Positions 26,471-33,766 of a DNA stretch of 64,000 nt are shown piece after piece. Origin of the DNA: Nannocystis bainbridge (GTDB taxonomy: Bacteria > Myxococcota_A > Polyangia > Nannocystales > Nannocystaceae); NCBI RefSeq assembly GCF_028368995.1, contig NZ_JAQNDL010000003.1:2969752-3033751 (forward strand), written 5' to 3'. Positions within the stretch are counted from its first letter, which is position 1. Each line of letters starts with the position of its first letter. The notes under the pieces are model-generated. The model was not told the DNA's origin. It was given only the letters and a program-made list of their open reading frames with translations, and searched no databases. The position numbers and the translations under genes were made by a program.

Positions 26471-26531
26471 CGGGACAGGCCTTGCGAGCGCACGAGCCTG
26501 TCCTTCGGGACAGGCATGACCACCTGTCCCG
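26471..26531. repeat. CCTGTCC-variant hairpins between convergent genes
   Basis: cctgtcc-ttcg-ggacagg at 26497-26514 is a perfect 7-bp stem with a TTCG loop. Flanking cgggacaggc (26471-26480) and cctgtcccg (26524-26532) can pair with each other around it. This is the CAGG version of the CATG hairpin family. Confidence 0.8.
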
Positions 26532-26543
26532 AGAGCCACCTGC

Positions 26544-27758
26544 TCAGCGGTCGAACAGCGCCATCAGCTCCGCGTGGCGGCTGGCGGCGTCCTGATAGCC
26601 GAGCTCGATGAGCTGGCGGCAGTAGTCCGGGTCGAACAGCAGGTACGACGCCAGGTCGCTCTCCTGGCGGGCGTCGTCGGCGGCCACCGCCCAGCGGATG
26701 AGCCGCGCGACGATCCCCGAGTAGCGACTGAGACCGGTGCGGCGCACCGTGTCGAACGCGATCCGGCCGATGTCCTGGCTCGGGCGGATGAGCAGCGTGT
26801 CGACCGACTCGTACGCGGTGGTCTTGTCCTTCTGCATCCCGTTGGCCAGCCGCTGGGCGAAGTCGGGCCCGAACTCGCGCGCGCCGGCGGCCAGGATCTG
26901 GTTCATGCGCTCCACCCGTTCGATGTCGGCCTCGACCTTCTCGAGCAGCAGCACGTTGAGCACCTTGCCGAGCATGAACATCGCGCTCGGGAAGGTGCCC
27001 TCGGCCTCGTGACGGATCTGCCGCACCTCCTCGTCGCCGGGCGTGTGACGCAGGCTGATCACCAGCAGCCGCGTCGCGCCGAGGCGCATCGCCGGGCGCA
27101 GCGGCGTCTGCTGGCGCAGGCCGCCGTCGGCGTAGAGCTGGTCGCCGACCCGCACCGCCGGGAACAGCACCGGGATCGCCCCCGACGCCAGCGCGTGCGA
27201 GGCGGTGATCGGCGTCAACACCACGTTCTGCCGCTGACTCTCGGGCCAGCGCTGCGGCAGCTTGCCGTCGGCGGTCTGCACGAAGGTGGTGACCGTCCCG
27301 GTCGCGACCTCGGTGGCGGTGCAGGCGACCGCGGAGAGGTGACCGTGATGCAGGTTCTCGGTGATGCCGCGCCACGGCAGGCGCGCGCGCACGAAGTTCT
27401 GGATCGCGCGCGGGTCGATGAGGCCGCCGATCTGCTGGCCGTGCCCCGCCTTGTCGCCGGTGCGGCCGAACAGCACCTGCGGCAGGCTGCGCATCTGCGT
27501 CCAGCCGAACCGGCACACCTCGTCGAGATCGAGCTCGGTCCACACGCGCGCGAGCAGGCGCCCCTGCGCGCGAGGGCGGTCGGCGGTGGCCGCGACGTAG
27601 GCGCCGTTGATCGCGCCGATGCTGCTGCCAGTGATGATGTCGAAGCGACACTCGCCGCGGATCCGCTCGCGGATGTATCGCAGGACCCCGACCTCGTAGG
27701 CGCCGCGGGCCCCGCCGCCCGACAGCACGAGCCCGACGCGCGGGCGCTCGCCGCTCAT
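26544..27758 (-). CDS. Patatin-like phospholipase
   Basis: 404 residues. LVLSGGGARGAYEVGVL is the oxyanion hole, ITGSSIGAING contains the nucleophilic serine, and YADGGLRQQTPL has the catalytic aspartate of the Ser-Asp dyad. It acts as a lipid acyl hydrolase. No signal peptide or membrane segment is present, so it is likely cytoplasmic or peripherally membrane-bound. The C-terminal about 150 residues are a helical extension (MNQILAAGAREFGPDFAQRL) common in longer bacterial patatins. It is downstream of a lipoprotein gene on the same strand. Confidence 0.92.
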   Translation of the reverse strand: MSGERPRVGLVLSGGGARGAYEVGVLRYIRERIRGECRFDIITGSSIGAINGAYVAATADRPRAQGRLLARVWTELDLDEVCRFGWTQMRSLPQVLFGRTGDKAGHGQQIGGLIDPRAIQNFVRARLPWRGITENLHHGHLSAVACTATEVATGTVTTFVQTADGKLPQRWPESQRQNVVLTPITASHALASGAIPVLFPAVRVGDQLYADGGLRQQTPLRPAMRLGATRLLVISLRHTPGDEEVRQIRHEAEGTFPSAMFMLGKVLNVLLLEKVEADIERVERMNQILAAGAREFGPDFAQRLANGMQKDKTTAYESVDTLLIRPSQDIGRIAFDTVRRTGLSRYSGIVARLIRWAVAADDARQESDLASYLLFDPDYCRQLIELGYQDAASRHAELMALFDR

Positions 27759-27819
27759 GCCGACGCTCCGCGCGAGCGGCCACGAGCGAGCGACGCGGCC
27801 CGGTCGTCCGAGCGCCGCA

Positions 27820-28548
27820 CTAGAAGCCGATGTCCTTGCACGTGCACTTCGACGCGTCCTTGCAGTCGGGCGGGGCCGGTTGGTTGCTCGGGTTCATCGA
27901 CAGCTGGAACACGCGGCCCGCGTCCTGCGGATACTTGTAGATCGTCTGCCACACCGTCTCGCCGTTGTCGGTGCCGGCGATCAGCTTGGCGTCCTCGTTG
28001 GTGAGGAACGGCAGCTCGAGCGTGGCCGTGCCAGTGATCGGGCCGGTGTTCGCGGTCGACAGCGGGCCGGCCGAGGCCTCGATCGTGATGAACTCGCAGT
28101 TGGCCTTGGGGAACTTGCCGAGCGCCTGGGCCGGGCAGTTCGCGCCCACCGCGTCGGGCAGGTACACCACCAGCGCCGCCTCGCACGACGTGCCGCTGCA
28201 CCTGTACTGACTCTTGAACTTGTGCCCCTTCGAAGACACGCACGGGTCGACGCACATCTCGATCTTCACCGGGATCTTGTCGCCGGGCTTGACGTTCGTC
28301 GCCGCGCACACCGTGCCGCGGAAGAACGGCAGCGTGGCGGTGAAGGTGGCCGGCGCGGGATTGGCCCCGGTGCCCTCGACGTCCAGCTCCTGCAGCTCGC
28401 ACGTCTTGGTCGTGTCGTCGCACGCCTCGCCGCGGCGAGCACAGGGCGCGCCCGCGCTGCACTCGCCGCCGTCCTCGGCGAAGCAGCCGAACATGAACCC
28501 CGCGATCGCGAAGGTCGTGACACCGAACACTCTTCGTAAGCGAATCAT
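27820..28548 (-). CDS. Cys-rich lipoprotein, unknown
   Basis: 242 residues. The signal ends in a lipobox (GFMFGC), then an EGF-like-looking cysteine cluster (GECSAGAPCARRGEACDDTT) and a beta-rich body with paired cysteines (CVDPCVSSKGHKFKSQYRC), ending in CKDASKCTCKDIGF. The layout is typical of myxobacterial surface lipoproteins of unknown function. GAGGAA lies about 12 bases before ATG 28548. It precedes the patatin gene by about 60 bases on the same strand and may be co-transcribed with it. Confidence 0.75.
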   Translation of the reverse strand: MIRLRRVFGVTTFAIAGFMFGCFAEDGGECSAGAPCARRGEACDDTTKTCELQELDVEGTGANPAPATFTATLPFFRGTVCAATNVKPGDKIPVKIEMCVDPCVSSKGHKFKSQYRCSGTSCEAALVVYLPDAVGANCPAQALGKFPKANCEFITIEASAGPLSTANTGPITGTATLELPFLTNEDAKLIAGTDNGETVWQTIYKYPQDAGRVFQLSMNPSNQPAPPDCKDASKCTCKDIGF

Positions 28549-28780
28549 GATGGCTTCGTTCCTCTTTGCTCTCAGCGGTGCATCGTAGCCGATGTTTCGC
28601 TGACCACGCACCTCCGCGTTCGCCTGGGTGAGACCTGGCGCCGACCGCCGTTTCGTGGCCCTGGGCCGGCAGTTCTACGGTGACTACATTTCGACCCTGG
28701 GTATCTAGCGCTTGACACCGGGAGCGCGAGCGCCGGTTCGCATCGTCGCTGTCGCGCGCCCTTTCCAGGAGTTCATTTTC

Positions 28781-29449
28781 ATGCGCTCAAACGCCCTTGT
28801 CTCACTCTCCATGGTGCTCGCTTTCGCCGCGTGCAACGAACAGGAGCCCGCGACCTCGGCCACCGACAGCACCACCAACGGCACCACGACGGCGCCGGCG
28901 ACGGCGACGGAGACGCCAGGGACGAGCACGACGACCACCACCGGGGAGGACGCCACGACCACCACCGGGACCGCCACCGAGGCGCTCCCGACCACCGGAC
29001 CGACGCCGACCACCGGCACGACCGTCGAGGAGACGACGACCTCGACGACCACGACGACCTCCACGACCACCACCGGCGAGCCCGAAACGGGCGCCACGAC
29101 GATGACGGTGATCCCCTCGACCGGGCCCTACGAGAGCTGCAGCATCGCCAACAACGTCGAGTGTGACGGCGACGCCGCCTGCGTCGATTCGACCAGCACC
29201 ACCGGCAAGGTCAAGGGCTCGTTCTGCGCCCCGAAGTGCATGGGCACGTGCCCGAAGCCCGACGGCCTCCCCGCCAGCGTCCAGGCGATCTGCGCCTTCG
29301 ACACCGACATGGACCAGCAGGCCGACATCTGCGCGCTGCTGTGCATGATGGCCAACGACGACTGCCCCGAGGGCTCGGCGTGCGAGGACATCGGCATCCC
29401 CGAGATGCAGATGATGAAGTTCGGCGTATGCACGTACCCGCCAGGCTGA
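28781..29449 (+). CDS. Thr-rich stalk lipoprotein with Cys-rich head
   Basis: 222 residues. Lipobox VLAFAAC, then about 85 residues of Thr-dominated stalk (TTTTTG, TSTTTTTSTTTTG), then a head (about 115-222) with ten or so cysteines (SCSIANNVECDGDAACVD, CAPKCMGTCPKPDG, CALLCMMANDDCPEGSAC). The stalk resembles those of the duplicated lipoproteins at 5.1 and 8.4 kb, but the head is unrelated. AGGAG precedes ATG 28781. Likely surface-exposed; its ligand is unknown. Confidence 0.8.
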   Translation: MRSNALVSLSMVLAFAACNEQEPATSATDSTTNGTTTAPATATETPGTSTTTTTGEDATTTTGTATEALPTTGPTPTTGTTVEETTTSTTTTTSTTTTGEPETGATTMTVIPSTGPYESCSIANNVECDGDAACVDSTSTTGKVKGSFCAPKCMGTCPKPDGLPASVQAICAFDTDMDQQADICALLCMMANDDCPEGSACEDIGIPEMQMMKFGVCTYPPG

Positions 29450-29465
29450 CGGGCCGGCGCGTCGC

Positions 29466-29798
29466 TCAGGCCGCCGCGGTCGCGGCCTTGAGCACGCCCT
29501 CGAGCTCGCCGTTGGCGTCCATCTCGCGGACGATGTCGCAACCACCGACGAACTCGCCGCCGACGTAGAGCTGCGGGATGGTCGGCCAGCTGGCGAACTG
29601 CTTGACGCCCTCGCGCACGGCCGGGTCGGACAGCACGTTGAAGGTCTCGAACGGCACCGCGTGCTTCTTGAGGATCTCGACCACCATCGCCGAGAAGCCG
29701 CACTGCGGGAAGCTCTTGTTGCCCTTCATGAAGAGCATGACCTTGTTGTTGGCGACAAGGTGGGCGATGAACTTCTGGACGTCCTCGTGGGCTTGCAT
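29466..29798 (-). CDS. grxD: Monothiol glutaredoxin, Grx4/GrxD type
   Basis: 110 residues. MLFMKGNKSFPQCGFSAMVV contains the CGFS active site; WPTIPQLYVGGEFVGGCDI is the glutathione-binding TIP/GG region. These proteins bind a [2Fe-2S] cluster with glutathione and pass it to apo-proteins or sense iron. No BolA or suf/isc gene is adjacent. A seven-fold 26-bp repeat begins 18 bases upstream of the start. Confidence 0.95.
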   Translation of the reverse strand: MQAHEDVQKFIAHLVANNKVMLFMKGNKSFPQCGFSAMVVEILKKHAVPFETFNVLSDPAVREGVKQFASWPTIPQLYVGGEFVGGCDIVREMDANGELEGVLKAATAAA

Positions 29799-29816
29799 CG
29801 GTGGGGTCTCGCAATC

Positions 29817-29998
29817 AGGTCCGAAGGACCGTGAAGTGGCTCAGGTCCGAAGGACCGTGAAGTGGCTCAGGTCCGGGGGACCGTGGATTCGCTCAGGTCC
29901 GAAGGACCGTGGATTCGCTCAGGTCCGAAGGACCGTGGAGTGGCTCAGGTCCGAAGGACCGTGGAGTGGCTCAGGTCCGAAGGACCGTGGAGTGGTGA
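29817..29998. repeat. 26-bp tandem repeat, seven copies, hairpin in each
   Basis: Units start at 29817 and recur exactly every 26 bases to 29973. Each carries ggtcc-gaa-ggacc (or gggg centre in copy 3), a 5-bp hairpin related to the dispersed GGACATG family, then a variable spacer (gtgaagtggctca, gtggattcgctca, gtggagtggctca). It lies between the divergent grxD and SGNH hydrolase genes. Confidence 0.95.
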
Positions 29999-30181
29999 AT
30001 TGGCCAGGAGGGTCGCGGCCCGTGCGGGGGGTGGTCCCGCGGGCCGGCCGTCGCGCGCATTCGATCGCCGGGGCCGGCCGGTCGCGGCGTTAGATACACG
30101 CTGGCCCGCACCCCAGCAAGGCGCCGTGAACGCCCTTCTTGCGGAAGGTCGCCCGCTCGGGTCATAACCACTACCGCTCGC

Positions 30182-31018
30182 ATGGCGCCGCGGACCCTGC
30201 CCTCGCCCCAGTGCTCACGTCGGACCTGGTTGCACGGCCTCGCCGCCGCCGCCGGGGCCGCACTCCTGCCCAGGCCGGCGCGCGCGGACGAGTCCGCCGC
30301 CGAGTCGCCGCCCAAGCGCATTCTCATCGTCGGCGACAGCATGATCGCCGGCGGCGTCGGCCTGTTCCTCGAGAACGGCCTGCGTGACGAGCACAGCTAT
30401 GTGGTCCGGCGCAAGGGCAAGAGCAGCACCGGCCTGGCCCGGCCCGACTTCTTCGCCTGGCCCAAGGAGGCGAAGAAGCAGGTCGACGAGTTCGCGCCCG
30501 ACGCCGCGGTGGTGATGTTCGGCGGCAACGACGTGCAGGGCCTGCGCATGCCGGACAAGGGCTGGATCACCTGGCCCGAGCCGGAGTGGCCGGAGGAGTA
30601 CGCGCGGCGCGTCAATGACTTCGCCGACATCGTCGCCGCCGACGGCCGGCCGTTGTTCTGGATCGGCATGCCGGTGATGCGGCCGGAGAAGTTTCACGTG
30701 CGGGTCCAGCGGGTCAACACGATCTACCGGGCCGAGATGGCGATCCGCCCGAACGCGCACTTCATCGACATCTGGCGGCTCCTGGCCGACGCCAAGGGCG
30801 GCTACACCGACCGGCTCGACGCCGACGGCGAGCCCGGGGGCAAGACGATCCGGGTCCGCGCGGGCGACGGGATCCACCTGAGCGTCGCTGGCGCCCACCG
30901 CGTCGAGGCGCATGTGCGGGCCTTCGTCCACGCGGTGCTGTCCGGGTCCCAGCCGGACACTTCGGCCGACCTCGCGGTCGCGGGTGCGCCAGCGGTCGCG
31001 CCCACGCCTGCAGGCTGA
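30182..31018 (+). CDS. Exported SGNH/GDSL-type hydrolase (DUF459-like)
   Basis: 278 residues. The N-terminus CSRRTWLHGLAAAAGAALL is a twin-arginine-like signal. ILIVGDSMIAGG is block I with the nucleophilic serine, VVMFGGNDVQG is block III, and DGIHLSVAGAH is block V with the catalytic Asp-His. The spacing fits the DUF459 SGNH group, which in other bacteria accompanies acyl or polysaccharide ester metabolism. Its substrate is unknown. tagataca at 30092-30099 is a possible -10 region. Confidence 0.85.
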   Translation: MAPRTLPSPQCSRRTWLHGLAAAAGAALLPRPARADESAAESPPKRILIVGDSMIAGGVGLFLENGLRDEHSYVVRRKGKSSTGLARPDFFAWPKEAKKQVDEFAPDAAVVMFGGNDVQGLRMPDKGWITWPEPEWPEEYARRVNDFADIVAADGRPLFWIGMPVMRPEKFHVRVQRVNTIYRAEMAIRPNAHFIDIWRLLADAKGGYTDRLDADGEPGGKTIRVRAGDGIHLSVAGAHRVEAHVRAFVHAVLSGSQPDTSADLAVAGAPAVAPTPAG

Positions 31019-31173
31019 TACCGGCGGGCCTTTCGCGGCCGACAGCCGTGCGCCGCCCGGTCGGGCGCGAACGCGGCGTGGCAAATTTCGACGGGCAAAC
31101 TCACCTCCGCCATGCGAGGCGATGCACATGCACCTCGCGCGCGGCCGGCCGCTTGGGGCAACATAGCTCGCCC

Positions 31174-33660
31174 GTGAGCGAGGCCCCGCACAAGCGCCTG
31201 CGTGACCGGTGGATCGCGTGGGTCCTCGTGCAGCACCGCCTGGTGCTCGCGCTGGCGCTGCTCCTCACCGTCGTCTCTGCCTACCTTTCGTCGCTGCTGC
31301 GCATCGACAGCGACCTGCGTTCGCTGTTGCCCGTGGACCACCCCGTCCTCGCCAGCATCGACCGCATCGAGACTTCGTTCGGCGCGCTCGGCAGCGTCAA
31401 CGTCGTGCTCAAGGAGGGCTCGCCCGAGCAGCGCCACGCGCTCGCCGACGCCATCGCCGAGCGCGCCGCCCAGAGCCCGCTGGTGCGCGACGTCGAGTAC
31501 CGCCTGCGCAGCGATTTCTTCGCCGAGCACGCGCTCTACTACCTTGCCGACGCCGAGATGGAGGCGCTCGACGAGCACTTCCAGGCGTGGACGCACTACG
31601 AGCTGTGCCGCGCCGAGCCCGACGTCTGCCTCGACCAGCCCGACCCCGAGGCGCCCAAGGCCCTGCGCACCTTCATCCGCAGCAAGCAGGACGCGGCGCT
31701 GGCTCGCACCAGCTTCCAGGACTACTTCGAGCGCGACGAGATCTCCGCGCTGGTGCTGCTGATCCACCCGACCCAGCCGTCGAGCGACCTCGACTTCGCC
31801 GCGGCGGTGTCGAACCAGATCCGCGCCGACGTGGCCGCGGTGGTGAGCCAGCCCGGCACGCCGTGGGCCGACTCGGGGATCCACTACAGCGTCGTCGGCC
31901 CGTACACGATCAAGGCCGAGGAGCGCGAGACGATCCAGCGCGACATGCTGCGCAGCGGCGCGTTCGGGGTCCTCGGCGTCATCGTGATCCTGTACCTGCT
32001 GTTCCGCTCGGGCCGCGCGGTGCTGACGCTGCTGGTGCCGCTGGTGTGCGGCGTGACGTGGTCGATGGCGGTGACGGAGATCGTGCTCGGCCGCCTCAAC
32101 GCGATCACCAGCCTGATCTCGACGGTGGTGGTCGGCATGGGCATCGACGCCGGCATCCACATCCTCGTGCGCGTGCGCGAGGAGCAGGGCCGCGGCAGCG
32201 ACCGCGAGGCGCTCGCCCGCGCCTTCGGCAACGTGATCGGCCCGCTGCTGATCGCCTCGGCGACCACGCTCGGCGCGTTCGCGGTGATGGCGAGCTCGGT
32301 GTTCCCGGCGTTCCAGGAGTTCGGCCTGATCGCCGGCTTCGGCGTGGCGCTGTGCCTGCTGGCGATGGTCACGGTCTACCCCGCGATCCTCTGCCTCGTC
32401 GGCGTCAAGCGGGTCGGCGAGCCCGAGGCCGGGCGGCCGCGGCCGCGGCTGCTGACGCGCGTGGTGCTGGCGCGCCCGGGGCTGATGCTCGGGCTGGTGG
32501 CGGCGCTGACCGTCGGCGCGGCCGTGTTCGCGCCGCGGGCCGAGTTCGAGAACTCGACCCGCGAGCTGCAGTCGGCCCGCACCCGCGCGCTCTACAAGCC
32601 CGAGGTGTTCCTCATCAGCAAGATCTTCGGCAAGGACATCCACGCCGGGGTGCTGGTGGTCTCGACGCTCGACCAGGCGCGCGCGGTGCTGAACCAGGCC
32701 CGCGCGGTGCAGGCCGAGCGCATGACCGATGGGACAGGTACCGTCGTCGCCGAGCTGCTCGGCGCGCCCGACCTGTTGCCCGATCCGTCGATCGACCCGG
32801 CCAAGCGCAAGGAGACGATCACGGTGATGACGGCCGACATCCCCGAGCGCACGTGGAAGCGGCTCGAGGAGCGCGCGGCCGGCACGGGCGAGGACGCCGA
32901 AGAGGGCCTGGCGCCCGAGGACGCGCGTCGGCTGCAGAACATGCTCAAGGCGGAGCCGGTGACGGTCGAGCGCCTGCCGCCGGCGATCCGCGACAAGGTG
33001 TTCAGCCCGGACGGCCGCTTCGCGGTCTACGCCTACCCGAACTTCGACGCGGCCGACATCTCCATGGGCCTCCAGTTCATGGAGGAGACGGCCAAGTACA
33101 CCGAGGGCGTCGAGGGCCTGCAGTCGGACGACGCGCTGTTCGTCGGCGAGACCACGGTCTACGCGCTGATGTATCAGCTGATGCAGTCGGAGGCGCCGAC
33201 GGTGCTGGCGATGGCGCTGCTGCTGGTCGCGGTGATCGTGGTGGCGCAGATCCGTTCGCTGCCGCGCACGCTGCTGACGCTGGCGCCGCTGCTGCTCGGC
33301 ATGCTGTGGCTGGTCGGCCTGATGGCGGCGGCGGGCGTGCGCTTCACCCTGTTCAACATCCCGATCTTGCCGGCGATCCTCGGCATCGGCGTCGACAACG
33401 GGGTGTACTTGACCGACCGGATCCGCCACATGCGCGACCAGGCCGGCGGGATCGCCCACGCGCTCGGCGAGACCGGCGCGGCGATCGGCGCGGCCACTGC
33501 GACCACGGCGATGGGCTTCGGCGCGTTCTGCATCGCCGACTCCGGCGGCCTGCGCGGGATCGGCGTGCTCGCGGTGTTCGGCATCGGCATCGCCGCCGTG
33601 ACCGCGATCCTGGTGCTGCCGAGCGTGGCCGCGATCGCGGCCCGCCGGCGCAAGCGGTAG
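31174..33660 (+). CDS. RND-superfamily (MMPL-type) exporter
   Basis: 828 residues from GTG 31174. A first helix (about 18-40) leads to a large periplasmic loop, a block of helices from about 260 (GVLGVIVILYLLF) to 410, another helix near 435 (GLMLGLVAALTVGAAVF), a second periplasmic domain, and a final helix block from about 670. GMGIDAGIHI and GVDNGVYLTD are the paired acidic motifs of the proton-relay helices. The layout is that of hopanoid/lipid exporters (HpnN-like) and MMPL proteins, predicted to move lipids from the inner membrane. It works without an adjacent membrane-fusion gene. Confidence 0.88.
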   Translation: MSEAPHKRLRDRWIAWVLVQHRLVLALALLLTVVSAYLSSLLRIDSDLRSLLPVDHPVLASIDRIETSFGALGSVNVVLKEGSPEQRHALADAIAERAAQSPLVRDVEYRLRSDFFAEHALYYLADAEMEALDEHFQAWTHYELCRAEPDVCLDQPDPEAPKALRTFIRSKQDAALARTSFQDYFERDEISALVLLIHPTQPSSDLDFAAAVSNQIRADVAAVVSQPGTPWADSGIHYSVVGPYTIKAEERETIQRDMLRSGAFGVLGVIVILYLLFRSGRAVLTLLVPLVCGVTWSMAVTEIVLGRLNAITSLISTVVVGMGIDAGIHILVRVREEQGRGSDREALARAFGNVIGPLLIASATTLGAFAVMASSVFPAFQEFGLIAGFGVALCLLAMVTVYPAILCLVGVKRVGEPEAGRPRPRLLTRVVLARPGLMLGLVAALTVGAAVFAPRAEFENSTRELQSARTRALYKPEVFLISKIFGKDIHAGVLVVSTLDQARAVLNQARAVQAERMTDGTGTVVAELLGAPDLLPDPSIDPAKRKETITVMTADIPERTWKRLEERAAGTGEDAEEGLAPEDARRLQNMLKAEPVTVERLPPAIRDKVFSPDGRFAVYAYPNFDAADISMGLQFMEETAKYTEGVEGLQSDDALFVGETTVYALMYQLMQSEAPTVLAMALLLVAVIVVAQIRSLPRTLLTLAPLLLGMLWLVGLMAAAGVRFTLFNIPILPAILGIGVDNGVYLTDRIRHMRDQAGGIAHALGETGAAIGAATATTAMGFGAFCIADSGGLRGIGVLAVFGIGIAAVTAILVLPSVAAIAARRRKR

Positions 33661-33674
33661 TCGTTTTCGCCTTC

Positions 33675-33714
33675 AAGGACATGTCGCTCGGGACATGTCC
33701 TTCGAGACATTTTC
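33675..33714. repeat. CATGTCC-family hairpins after the exporter gene
   Basis: caaggacatgtcgctcgggacatgtccttcgagacat contains ggacatgtc...gggacatgtcc and catgtccttcgagacat inverted repeats, starting 15 bases past the stop. Confidence 0.75.
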
Positions 33715-33766
33715 CATGGCTGGCCCACGGGTGGCGCGAGGTCGCGCGAGCTGGTAGCGTGCGTGC

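Noticed and set aside
26497..26514. Hairpin elements as insertion-sequence remnants
   Set aside because: No transposase, target duplication or longer conserved body is seen at any site; the conserved unit is the hairpin itself.
29817..29998. The 26-bp array as a CRISPR
   Set aside because: Spacers are 13 bases and nearly identical, units are directly abutting, and no cas genes are present.
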